A stretch of 64,000 nt of DNA. Origin: Gammaproteobacteria bacterium (GTDB lineage Bacteria > Pseudomonadota > Gammaproteobacteria > Pseudomonadales > Porticoccaceae). The position numbers were made by a program, and so were the translations under genes. Positions 44,203 to 54,556 of the stretch are shown piece by piece. Positions within the stretch are counted from its first letter, which is position 1; the number at the start of each line of letters is the position of its first letter. The stretch covers positions 150,397 through 214,396 of the forward strand of contig JADJET010000018.1 in the NCBI GenBank assembly GCA_016708925.1, given 5' to 3'. The notes under the pieces were generated by a model, which saw only the letters and a list, made by a program, of their open reading frames with translations, had not been told where the DNA came from and made no database searches.

Positions 44203-45033
44203 GTGAGCGAGACCCGTATTCAGCGCAGCGCCCTGGTGCCGCGGGACGCCGCCGACATGTTTCGGCTGGTGTGCGCGGTAGAGGATTACCCCGAGTACAT
44301 GGATGGCTGCGTCAGCGCCGAAGTCTGCAGCCGCAGCCCGCCGAGAGTGCGCGCCCGGCTCGATCTGGGCAAAGCCGGGCTGCGTTACAGTTTCGTCACC
44401 CGCAACGTGCTGCATTTCCCGGCGCACATCGAGTTATTGCTAGAGGAAGGTCCCTTCAAACGGTTTCACGGCGACTGGCGCTTTGCGCGCCTCGGCGAGC
44501 TGGGCTGCAAGGTGAGCCTGGATTTGCGTTTTGAAATGAATCATCGCCTGCTGAGCAAGCCGGCGGAAAAGTTGTTCACGCGGGTTGCCAACAATCTGGT
44601 GCAGGCCCTGGTGGAGCGCGCGGCGAAGCATCAGGCGCGCGGGCGCAACGGCGCCGGGCGACCCGTGAGCGACGCGAACGCCGGATTGGTCCCGGTGACG
44701 GATTTGACCGGGCTGCCGCTGCTCGAGGCGCCTGATCGGATCGAAGTCGAGGTGGCCTGCGCCCTGCCCGAGCGTCAGCACATCCTGGCGATCAGGGTAC
44801 CGCGCGGCACCACGGCGCTTGCCGCGGTGACGATGTCCGGCATCGCGGCGCTGTTTCCCGAGGTATCGATCAATCCGGCGCGACTGGGAATCTTCGGGCG
44901 GTTGCTGGGCACCCGGGGCTTGCCGCCCGCGGATCGCTATCTGGTGTGTCCCGGTGATCGGGTGGAAATTTATCGGCCGCTGGTTGCCGATCCGAAAGAT
45001 GCAAGACGTCGCCGGGCCGGTGTGGTCGCGTAG
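44203..45033 (+). CDS. RatA-RnfH fusion protein
   Basis: 276 residues from GTG 44203 in one unbroken frame. Residues 1 to about 145 are a RatA/COQ10-type START domain (RSALVPRDAADMFRLVCAVEDYPEYM, and FKRFHGDWRF later). After a linker (GRNGAGRPVSDANAG) the rest matches RnfH/RatB, a ubiquitin-like UPF0125 protein (IEVEVACALPERQHILAIRV, GIFGRL, DRVEIYRPLVADPKDARRRRA). In E. coli these are two adjacent genes, ratA and rnfH (ratB). The fusion may be real or may come from an indel hiding the ratA stop; a GTG in the linker (VSDANAG) could start rnfH separately. Divergent from smpB, as in E. coli. Confidence 0.82.
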   Translation: MSETRIQRSALVPRDAADMFRLVCAVEDYPEYMDGCVSAEVCSRSPPRVRARLDLGKAGLRYSFVTRNVLHFPAHIELLLEEGPFKRFHGDWRFARLGELGCKVSLDLRFEMNHRLLSKPAEKLFTRVANNLVQALVERAAKHQARGRNGAGRPVSDANAGLVPVTDLTGLPLLEAPDRIEVEVACALPERQHILAIRVPRGTTALAAVTMSGIAALFPEVSINPARLGIFGRLLGTRGLPPADRYLVCPGDRVEIYRPLVADPKDARRRRAGVVA

Positions 45034-45034
45034 G

Positions 45035-45066
45035 CGCCGGGCAGGTTGGTCTGCCCCGGCGTGGCG
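45035..45066. terminator. hairpin between converging rnfH and bamE
   Basis: CGCCGGGCAG (45035-45044) pairs with CTGCCCCGGCG (45051-45061) apart from one bulged base. A T-run (GATTTTTCG) follows about ten bases later on the plus strand. It probably serves as a terminator for one or both convergent genes. Confidence 0.55.
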
Positions 45067-45077
45067 GATTTTTCGTT

Positions 45078-45562
45078 TCAGTCGCCGATGCCGTGTGCTT
45101 CAACTACGTCGCCCGAATCGGCGCCGTCCGCCGCTCTGGCCGCCTCCGGGTTGGGTTTGGCGGTCTCTGGATTGGGCTGCGCGGGTGCGCCACCGCCGGG
45201 CATGTAATCCCCGCTGATGCCCACAGTCGATCACCGTCGAACAGGATGGTCATCTGTTCGCGCAGCTCCTTGCCGGATGGCAGTTTCAGGGTATAGAGAT
45301 AATCCCAGCGGTTCTGATTGAAGGTGTCGGCAATCAGCGGGGTGCCCATGACAAAGCGCACCTGGGAGCGCGTCATGCCGGGCTGCAATTTGTCGACCAT
45401 TTCCTGAGTAACGACATTTCCCTGCTGGATCGGGAACTTGAACACGCGGGGCAGGATTCGGAAGCCGGATTTTTCGGTCTCTGCCGGCTTTTCGCTCGAG
45501 GACGCACAACCGGTGAGCAACGCTACGGCCAGAACCAGGACGAGCGCGCGGGGGTGTGGCAT
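45078..45562 (-). CDS. bamE: outer membrane assembly lipoprotein BamE, frameshifted
   Basis: From ATG 45562. The lipoprotein signal ends in the lipobox L-T-G-C, followed by SGFRILPRVFKFPIQQGNVV. TQEMVDKLQPGMTRSQVRFVMGTPLIADTF and RWDYLYTLK are the BamE/SmpA core. One base is missing in CTGTGGGC near 45233; with it the protein ends VGISGDYMPGGG and a Pro/Glu/Ala tail, stopping at 45078 (about 161 residues). A partner of BamA in the outer membrane. Divergent from fur over 73 bases, as in Pseudomonas and Xanthomonas (omlA-fur). Confidence 0.88.
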
Positions 45563-45635
45563 CACGGGGTTTCCGTTACGGGGAGAGGCGGGGGATAATA
45601 CTAAAACCGCCATGCCGTTAGAAGGGGCGCATCCG
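45563..45635. promoter_or_regulatory. bamE-fur divergent promoter region
   Basis: 73 bases separate the two ATGs. GATAATAC around 45592-45599 is the best -10-like sequence on the plus strand, towards fur. AAGGGG 9-10 bases before ATG 45636 is the likely ribosome-binding site. Overlapping divergent promoters for omlA and fur are known in related bacteria; no clear Fur box is visible here. Confidence 0.4.
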
Positions 45636-46050
45636 ATGTCCGGCGAAGACCACGAGATACGCAATGCCGGCCTCAAGGTCACTCACCCCCGCGTGAGGAT
45701 CCTGCAGCTCCTCGAGCAATCGGACCGTAAACACATGACGGCGGACGATGTACCGGACGCTCGCCGATGCCGGCGAAGATGTCGGGATCGCCACGGTGTA
45801 CCGGGTGCTGACCCAGTTCGAGGCCGCGGGCCTGGAGAAGCATGCGTTCGACGATGGCGCCGCGCGCTATGAAATCAATCGCGGCGATCATCACGATCAC
45901 ATGGTGTGCATGGTCAGCGGCGAGGTGACCGAGTTTCGCAGCGACGAAATCGAACGCATCCAGCGCGCGATTGCGGCCGATGCCGGCTACGAGCTGATCG
46001 GACACAGTCTGGTGCTGTATGTCAGGCCCGCCCGCAAGAAGACCGGTTGA
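45636..46050 (+). CDS. fur: ferric uptake regulator Fur, frameshifted
   Basis: ATG 45636 (MSGEDHEIRNAGLKVTHPRVRILQLLEQS), aligning with the E. coli start. Winged helix: HMTADDV then, in the other frame, YRTLADAGEDVGIATVYRVLTQFEAAGL. Metal motif GDHHDHMVCMVSGEVTEF. The frame changes at GATGTACCGG near 45750; two missing bases (a GT step of GTGT) give DDVYRTL and 138 residues. The common C-terminal Cys pair is absent, as in Pseudomonas Fur. It represses iron uptake genes with Fe(II). Confidence 0.9.
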
Positions 46051-46123
46051 GCCGTTGCATTGATAGCGCCGCCCCGGGCGGCGAATCCCTTGTTTTGCCC
46101 ACGTCCAAACGCCAGGAGCCCAT

Positions 46124-47228
46124 GTGGAAGACATCAGTTTGCAAGCGAAAATCGACGTTCTGACCGAGCAGCAGGTGCTGATTCAGGACAGTGCCGTCGC
46201 CTTCGTCGAGGGCGACGAAGAACTCAAGCGCGTACGCGCAAACCGCTTCGTGCAGCCCGGCTTCGATCGGGCCAGCTGGATCGAGATGGCGGAAGCAGGG
46301 TGGTTGGGATTCGTGGTTCCGGAGGAATACGGCGGCGTCGGTCTGACGTTCTCGGATCTGGCGCTGGTGCTCATCCAGTTGGGCAAAGGTCTGGTGCCGG
46401 CGCCCTTTGTGGCCACCGCGGTGCTGGCCGCGCGGACCCTGGCTGGCAGCGACAATGCGCCGCTGCGCGCCGAGCGCCTGCCGCAACTGGTGGTCGGCGA
46501 CTGGCTGCCGGCACTGGCCTGGCAGGAGGCGCGTGCGAGTCTTGATGTCAAGGCGCGGCAGGTGGTGTACGCCAACGGCAAACTCAACGGCCGCAAGGTC
46601 TTTGTTCCGGACGCCGGCGGCGCCGATGCCTTTATCGTGTCAGCTGCCGTACCCGGCGGCACCGCGCTCTATCTGGTGGACAAGGACGCGCCCGGCCTGA
46701 CCCTGGAGTTCGAGCAGCGCGTCGATGGCGGTTTTTACGGCCATCTGAATTTTGTCGATACCCCGGTGGGCGCGCAGGTCGCCGGACCGGAGCGCAGCGA
46801 GGCATTGCTCGCCACGGTGCTCGACGAAGGTCGCGTCGCGGCCAGCGCGGAGCTGCTCGGGGTGATGACGCGGGCGCTGGAGATCAGCGTCGATTACCTC
46901 AAGCAGCGGGTGCAGTTCGACAAACCCATCGGCAGCTTTCAGGCGCTTCAGCACAAGACCGTCGATCTGTTCATCCTGAGCGAAGTTTCCCGCTCGGTGC
47001 TGTTGCAGACCACGGCGCTGTTCGATGGCGAAGCGGATGCCACGCAGCGCGCCGTCGCCGCGAGTCAGGTCAAGGCGCGTTGCTCGGATGCCGCGCTCAG
47101 GATTGGCAAGGATATGCAATATCGGCCTCTACCTCAAGAAAGCCATGTATCTGGCTTCCTGGCTCGGCAGCGCGAGCGCCCACCGCGCGCGCTACGCCGA
47201 TCTGACCTTGGGAGGTGGCGCGCAATGA
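46124..47228 (+). CDS. acyl-CoA dehydrogenase (first of three), small internal deletion
   Basis: GTG 46124 with AGGAG 7-9 bases upstream. FAD-dependent dehydrogenase: N-terminal helical domain (WIEMAEAGWLGFVVPEEYGGVGL) and C-terminal domain (LLGVMTRALEISVDYLKQRVQFDKPIGSFQALQHKTVDLF). At 47110 AALRIGKD joins CNIGLYLKKAMYLASWLG in another frame; the usual Q-x-H-G-G-I-G-x-T-x-E stretch is absent, so about 35 bases are missing, possibly between two TGCA microrepeats. The stop at 47228 overlaps the next ATG. Shorter and more diverged than its two neighbours; perhaps one half of a heteromeric enzyme. Confidence 0.82.
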
Positions 47229-48381
47229 CCAACACGATGGATTACAACGCCCTGGACGACGGCGACTTCCGCCATCTGGTCCACGACTGGATGGTGGCCA
47301 ATTACCCGGAAGAACTGCGCTTTCCTCCCGAGCGCATGCACTGGCCCCAGTGCGGCGACTGGTATCTGAAGCTCGCCAAACAGGGCTGGCTGGCGCCCGG
47401 TTGGCCGCGGGAATACGGCGGCATGGGGCTCGATGCCAACAAGCTGCTCATTTTCATGGATGTGTGCGAATCCCACGGCGTCGGCCGCACCCCGGATCAG
47501 GGCATGACCATGGTGGGGCCGCTGTTGATCCAGCACGGCAGCGCCGAGCAAAAAGCCCATTACCTGCCGAAGATCCTCGCCGGCGAGCACATCTGGTGCC
47601 AGGCTATTCCGAGCCGGGGGCCGGGTCGGACCTCGCCAGCCTGCGCACGTCGGCGCTGCGCGACGGCGATCACTATGTGGTCAACGGCCACAAGCTCTGG
47701 ACCACGCTGGCGATGGACGCCAACATGATCTTCATGCTGGTGCGCACGCAAAATACCGGCAAGAAACAGGAAGGCATCACCTTTCTGCTGGTGCCCCTGG
47801 AAACCCCCGGCATCACGGTGCGGCCGATCGTCAATCTCGGCATGCACGACGAGTTCGCCGAAGTGTTCTTCGACAATGTGCGGGTGCCGGTCGCCAATGT
47901 GGTGGGCGGCGAGAACAACGGCTGGACCATCGCCAAGGCGCTGCTCGGCCATGAGCGCATCTTCATCGGCAGTCCCAAGTTCGCAACGCTCGCCATGTAC
48001 CGGCTCAAGGCGCTGGCCGAGGCGGTGGGCCTGTTCGCCGATCCGAATTTCGTCGCGCGCTATGCGGCGTTGAAGCTGGATGTCGAGGACCTGGGCGCGG
48101 CCTACCGGCGCTTCGTGGCGGTGCTCAAACGCGGCGGCCACATCGGCGCCGAGGTGTCCCTGCTGAAAATCTGGAACACCGAGACTCAGCAGCGCATCAC
48201 CGATCTGATGCTGGATGCCGCCGGCGAGAACGCCGGTGTCTGGGGCAGCGTCGCCACGGCCGACGGTGTTGCGCGGCCGGCCGGTGAGTTCATCGGTTCA
48301 CGGCCCACCACGATTTACGGCGGCAGCAACGAAGTGCAGCGCAACATTCTCGCCAAGGCCGTGCTGGGGTTGCCCGGCTGA
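47225..48381 (+). CDS. acyl-CoA dehydrogenase (second), frameshifted
   Basis: ATG 47225 inside the previous stop (ATGA). LAKQGWLAPGWPREYGGMGL and HIWCQGYSEPGAGSDLASLRT are the flavin/substrate loops of the FadE-like family. VVNGHKLWTTLAMDANMIFMLVRT and IYGGSNEVQRNILAKAVLGLPG at the end are typical. One G is missing in CAGGCTAT near 47603; with it the protein is 385 residues. Its stop overlaps the third gene. Substrate unknown. Confidence 0.88.
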
Positions 48382-49529
48382 TGGACGCGCTGCCCGCCAA
48401 CGACCACGACTTCCGCCTGCATGTGCGGGAATGGCTCGCCGCCAATTTCCCGCCCGAGCTGCGTTTTCCGACCCGGCGGCTGGATTTCCGCCAGGCCATG
48501 GCCTGGCATCGCACGCTTGCCGCCAAGGGCTGGGTGGCGCCGGGCTGGCCGCGGGAATACGGCGGCATGGGCCTCAGCGCTTACCAGCAGGTGATGTTCT
48601 CCGAGGAGCTGGACCGCGCGGGGGTGGTGGTGATCCCCAATTTCGGCATCACCATGCTGGGGCCGCTGCTGCTCCGGTTCGGCACCGCGGAACAGAAAGC
48701 CCGCTACCTGCCGAAAATTCTCTCCGGCGAACACCTCTGGTGTCAGGGCTATTCCGAGCCGGGCGCCGGGTCCGATCTCGCCAGCCTGCGCACCAGCGCC
48801 GAACCCGATGGCGACGACTGGGTGATCAACGGCCAGAAGATCTGGACCACCATGGCGCAGCAGGCGAACCGCATCTTTCTGCTGGTGCGCACCGACAAAA
48901 GCGTCAAAAAGCAGAACGGCATCAGTTTTCTGCTGGTGCCCATGGACAGCCCCGGCATCACGGTGCGGCCCATCGACAACATCGGCGGCTACTCGGAGTT
49001 TGCCGAGGTGTTTTTCGACAACGTGCGGGTGCCGCGCACCGCGATGGTCGGCGAGGTCAACCAGGGCTGGACCATGGCCAAGGCACTGCTCGGCGCCGAG
49101 CGCATCCTGCTGGGCAGCCCCAAGCTCGCCAAGTTTCCGTTGCAGCGTCTGGAAGCGCTCGCGCGCACTTTCGGGTTGCTCGACGAACCGGTGTTTCGGG
49201 CGCGCTTCGTGCGTCTGGCGATGGAAGTCGAGGATATGGTCGCGCTCTATGTGCGGCTGCTCGAGGTGCTGCGTCGCGGTGCTGTGCTGGGCGAAGAAGT
49301 ATCTGTCCTCAAGCTGGCCGTCACCGAGCTGTTCCAGCAGGTCACCGACCTGATGCTGGAAGCGGCGGGCGAATACGGCGGCACCGACGCGGTGCTCCCG
49401 CTCGCCGACGGCTCCAGCCTGAAGCCCGTGAATCCCTATTACCTGTCGCGGCCCGCCACCATCTACGGCGGCAGCAGCGAAGTGCAGCGCAATATTCTGG
49501 CCAAGGCGTTGTTGAAGTTGCCGGGCTGA
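48381..49529 (+). CDS. acyl-CoA dehydrogenase (third), intact
   Basis: 382 residues from ATG 48381, overlapping the stop of the second gene (TGATG). The same architecture as its neighbour (GWVAPGWPREYGGMGLSAYQ, LWCQGYSEPGAGSDLASLRT, PATIYGGSSEVQRNILAKALLKLPG), so the two are paralogues from a tandem duplication. The three overlapping genes must be cotranslated. Long-chain, branched or cyclic acyl-CoA substrates are possible; sterol side-chain degradation uses such pairs, but nothing here proves it. Confidence 0.92.
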   Translation: MDALPANDHDFRLHVREWLAANFPPELRFPTRRLDFRQAMAWHRTLAAKGWVAPGWPREYGGMGLSAYQQVMFSEELDRAGVVVIPNFGITMLGPLLLRFGTAEQKARYLPKILSGEHLWCQGYSEPGAGSDLASLRTSAEPDGDDWVINGQKIWTTMAQQANRIFLLVRTDKSVKKQNGISFLLVPMDSPGITVRPIDNIGGYSEFAEVFFDNVRVPRTAMVGEVNQGWTMAKALLGAERILLGSPKLAKFPLQRLEALARTFGLLDEPVFRARFVRLAMEVEDMVALYVRLLEVLRRGAVLGEEVSVLKLAVTELFQQVTDLMLEAAGEYGGTDAVLPLADGSSLKPVNPYYLSRPATIYGGSSEVQRNILAKALLKLPG

Positions 49530-49540
49530 AGGGCGCAGCG

Positions 49541-49987
49541 ATGGATCTGCCTTTGCATGGCGGCTGCTTCTGCGGCGCGGTGCGCTACGAAATCAGCGCC
49601 GCACCCTACGGCCAGGCCAATTGCCACTGCCGCGCCTGCCAGCATGCGACTGGCGGCGCCTATGCCCCGGTGTTGCTGGTGCCCGCTGCGGGGTTCAGGG
49701 TGACGGGGCCTATGCGTCGCCATGTAGTGCGGGGCGCCAGCGGCAACCGGGTAGCGCGCGCTTTTTGTGAACATTGCGGTACTACCCTCTACGCCCACAC
49801 CACAAGGGTCGAAACCATGCGCCCGGTGTATGCGGTGACCCTGGATCGACCGGAAATCTTTCGCCCGGAACTCGATTGCTGGGTCGAAGCGGCTCAGCCC
49901 TGGGTGGTGATGGATCCCGCGCTGCCGAAATTTCCGCGCGATCCTCCGGCGCGGCTGGCGGGAATTCGCAAACCCGCGGCGGATTGA
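49541..49987 (+). CDS. GFA-family (glutathione-dependent formaldehyde-activating-like) protein
   Basis: 148 residues from ATG 49541. The zinc-binding cysteines of the GFA fold are in place: HGGCFCGAVRYE, NCHCRACQHATG and FCEHCGTTLYAH. Most members have no proven formaldehyde role; Zn-dependent glutathione or S-lyase chemistry is only inferred. It follows the acyl-CoA dehydrogenases by 11 bases and is probably cotranscribed. Converges on recN. Confidence 0.85.
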   Translation: MDLPLHGGCFCGAVRYEISAAPYGQANCHCRACQHATGGAYAPVLLVPAAGFRVTGPMRRHVVRGASGNRVARAFCEHCGTTLYAHTTRVETMRPVYAVTLDRPEIFRPELDCWVEAAQPWVVMDPALPKFPRDPPARLAGIRKPAAD

Positions 49988-50017
49988 CCGCCAATCCTTT
50001 GGGAGCCTGTCGATGGC

Positions 50018-51697
50018 TCAGCCGGCCGCGCCCTGGGCCAGCAGATCGCGGGCGTGGGCCAGGGTTTTCGGGGTAATGCGGGCGCCGCCCAGCATGCGGG
50101 CGATCTCGTCGACGCGCGCGGGGGTGGCCAGCATTTGCAGCTGGGTGAGGGTGCGATCATCGGCGGCGACCTTGCTCACGGCGAAGTGATGGTGGGCGCA
50201 GCTCGCCACCTGGGGCAGGTGGGTGATGGCGATCACCTGTCCGCGTGCGCCGAGACGGCGCAGGAGCTGGCCGACCACGGCGGCGGTGGCGCCGCCGATG
50301 CCGACATCCACTTCGTCGAACACCAGTACCGGGATGCGGGTCTGCGCCGCTGCCACCACCTGGATGGCGAGGCTGATGCGCGACAGTTCCCCGCCGGAAG
50401 CGACCTTCGCCAGGGGGCGCGGCGGTTGTCCGGGGTTGGTGCTGATCAGGAATTCGAGGGTCTCCGCACCCAGCGGATGGGGGTCGTCGTCGCGCCGCGC
50501 CTGTATGGCCACGCAGAAGCGGGCGGCCGCCATGCCGAGCGCGGCGAGCTGCGCGTTGACCGCCGTCGAGAAACTGGCCGCCGTCTTTTCCCGCGCCTGC
50601 GTCAGCGCCGCCGCCGCGTTGCGATAGGCCGTCTCATGGCGCGCGAGTGCTTTGCGCAAGGCCGCCAGATCCTCGCCGTCGCCGCCCGCTTCGGCGAGTG
50701 CCACAGTCAGGCGCTGATGGAGCTCGGTCAGTGCGTCCGGTTGGACGCCGTGCTTGCGCGCCAGCCGGTAGTAGCTGTCGAGGCGATCATCCACGGCTTG
50801 CAGGCGCGCGGGATCGACTTCCACTCCGGTGGCGAACACTTCGATCTCCCGCAGCGCCTCGTCCACCTGGATGCGGGCGGAATCGAACAGCTCGGCACAA
50901 CTTGCGACCTCGGCACCGACCGCGACCAGACCCAGCGCTAGTTGTTGCGCCCGGTAGAGGGTCGCGCGCACATCGCCGCCGTCGCTGTCGCCGCCGCCCA
51001 GTGCCAGCAGTGCGCGACAGTCATCGAGTACCTGCCCGGCGTTGGCGAGCAGCTTCTGCTCCCGTTCCAGCGCGGCCAGCTCCCCGGTAATCGGGGCGAG
51101 GCGGTCGAGTTCCGCTACTTGAAACGCCAGCAGTTCGCGGCGCGCCGCCAAGCCTTCGCGGTCGCTCTCCCGCTGGTGCAGGCGGGCGTTCAGCTCCCGC
51201 CAGGCGCGGCAGGGTTCGGCCACGGCGGCGAGCAGGGCGCCGTGATCGCCATGGTTGTCAAGCAGTTGGCCGTGGGTGTCGCGGCGCAACAGCGATTGAT
51301 GCTCGTGCTGGCTGTGGATATCGATCAGCAGCTCACCGAGCGCCTGCAACTGCTGCATGGTGGCGGCCTGGCCGTTGATATAGCCCCGCGAACGGCCGTC
51401 GCGGGTGAAGATGCGGCGCAGCAGGCACTCGGGTTCGACCGGATAATCCTGGCTGTGGAGCCAGTCGCGGACGGCGGCGTTGCCGGTGACTTCGAAACGG
51501 GCAGCGACTTCGCAGCGTTCGGCGCCGGTACGGATGCGGTCGGTGTCGCCGCGATCGCCCAGCGCCATGCCCAGGGCATCGACCACCAGGGATTTGCCGG
51601 CGCCGGTCTCGCCGGTAATCGCGGTCATGCCGGTGGCGAACTCGACCTCGAGTTGTTCGGCGAGGCTGTAGTCGGTGACGTTGAGACTGGTGAGCAC
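50018..51697 (-). CDS. recN: DNA repair protein RecN
   Basis: 559 residues from ATG 51697. SMC-like ATPase: Walker A GETGAGKS near residue 30, a long coiled-coil middle (ALEREQKLLANAGQVLDDC region), signature SGGELSRISLAIQ, Walker B VLVFDEVDVGIGG and the H-loop ITHLPQVAS. It acts in double-strand break repair. Divergent from grpE, an order conserved in E. coli (recN near bamE and grpE). Complete and undisturbed. Confidence 0.96.
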   Translation of the reverse strand: MLTSLNVTDYSLAEQLEVEFATGMTAITGETGAGKSLVVDALGMALGDRGDTDRIRTGAERCEVAARFEVTGNAAVRDWLHSQDYPVEPECLLRRIFTRDGRSRGYINGQAATMQQLQALGELLIDIHSQHEHQSLLRRDTHGQLLDNHGDHGALLAAVAEPCRAWRELNARLHQRESDREGLAARRELLAFQVAELDRLAPITGELAALEREQKLLANAGQVLDDCRALLALGGGDSDGGDVRATLYRAQQLALGLVAVGAEVASCAELFDSARIQVDEALREIEVFATGVEVDPARLQAVDDRLDSYYRLARKHGVQPDALTELHQRLTVALAEAGGDGEDLAALRKALARHETAYRNAAAALTQAREKTAASFSTAVNAQLAALGMAAARFCVAIQARRDDDPHPLGAETLEFLISTNPGQPPRPLAKVASGGELSRISLAIQVVAAAQTRIPVLVFDEVDVGIGGATAAVVGQLLRRLGARGQVIAITHLPQVASCAHHHFAVSKVAADDRTLTQLQMLATPARVDEIARMLGGARITPKTLAHARDLLAQGAAG

Positions 51698-51763
51698 GGC
51701 GCCGCCGCTTGGCCTGGGTGGCGGCTGTTATAACCAATCCGCGCCGTCGGGCGCAATCGGCGT

Positions 51764-51790
51764 CTTGAAAGCCACGGCACCGACCCAATA
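51764..51790 (+). promoter_or_regulatory. sigma-32 type heat-shock promoter for grpE-dnaK-dnaJ
   Basis: CTTGAAA at 51764-51770 is a perfect -35 for RpoH. After a 13-base spacer, CCCAATA at 51784-51790 resembles the CCCCATNT -10 element. The grpE start is 36 bases further on, preceded by GGGGAGG. The position upstream of the chaperone genes supports the assignment. Confidence 0.75.
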
Positions 51791-51825
51791 AAGGGGCGCT
51801 GAAGCCAGGTAGAGGGGAGGCCGCC

Positions 51826-52404
51826 GTGACGACCGAAGACCAGACCAGTACAGACCCGGAAAGTCCAGCCGGGGCGCGGGATGATGGCGCCGACCCCGCG
51901 GCGGCGACCGAGCCGGAAGCATTGCAGCGCCGGATCGACGAATTGCAGCAGGCGCTGGACAGCGCCCGCGACCAGAGTCTGCGCACCGCGGCGGAAATGC
52001 AGAATCTGCGCCGCCGCGCCGAGCGGGACGTCGAAACCGCCCACAAGTACGCGCTGGAAAAATTCGTTGCCGCGCTGCTGCCGGTGGTCGACAACCTCGA
52101 ACGGGCGCTCGCCGCCATCGATTCCGACAACGAAGCGGTACGGCCGCTGGGCGAGGGCGTGGAGCTGACGCACAAGAGTCTGCTTGATGTCTTGCGTCAG
52201 CACGGCGTCCAGATTGTGGACCCGGCGGCGCAGGGTTTTGATCCGGCGCTGCACCAGGCGGTGGCCATGGTGCCCCATCCGGAATTGCCGGCAAATCAGG
52301 TGGTCGAGGTATTGCAAAAGGGCTACACCCTGAACGAGCGCCTGGTGCGCCCGGCCATGGTGGTGGTGTCACAGGGCGTTCCCGATGCGGGCGGTCAGGG
52401 TTGA
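51826..52404 (+). CDS. grpE: nucleotide exchange factor GrpE
   Basis: 192 residues from GTG 51826, with GGGGAGG upstream. An acidic, flexible N-terminus is followed by the long coiled coil (LQRRIDELQQALDSARDQSL) and AEMQNLRRRAERDVETAHKYALEKF. The beta wing ends with NQVVEVLQKGYTLNERLVRPAMVVVSQG. It releases ADP from DnaK. First gene of the heat-shock group and divergent from recN. Confidence 0.97.
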   Translation: MTTEDQTSTDPESPAGARDDGADPAAATEPEALQRRIDELQQALDSARDQSLRTAAEMQNLRRRAERDVETAHKYALEKFVAALLPVVDNLERALAAIDSDNEAVRPLGEGVELTHKSLLDVLRQHGVQIVDPAAQGFDPALHQAVAMVPHPELPANQVVEVLQKGYTLNERLVRPAMVVVSQGVPDAGGQG

Positions 52405-52477
52405 AATTCCCTGGCCCAGCCGCATATACGACCGCGAACAGTTAACGAGCTGCCAGTCGGCAGGTGGGAGAACCGCA

Positions 52478-54406
<1,929 letters not shown>

Positions 54407-54459
54407 GCGGATGAAATAAGCGGGTAAGGACGCCTTCCGGGGCGTCTCTGGCAAGCGCG

Positions 54460-54488
54460 AGACGCAGACCCGACGGCCTGCGTCTTTT
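54460..54488 (+). terminator. hairpin between dnaK and dnaJ
   Basis: AGACGCAG (54460-54467) pairs with CTGCGTCT (54478-54485), followed by TTTC. A shorter hairpin, GACGCC-TTCCG-GGGCGTC, lies just before it. Probably a partial terminator that lowers dnaJ relative to dnaK. Confidence 0.6.
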
Positions 54489-54556
54489 CGCGTGTAGGGC
54501 ATAGACCGGATTCAGCCCGAACTCCGGAATGACGGGCGAGGCGAGCGACAGATTCC

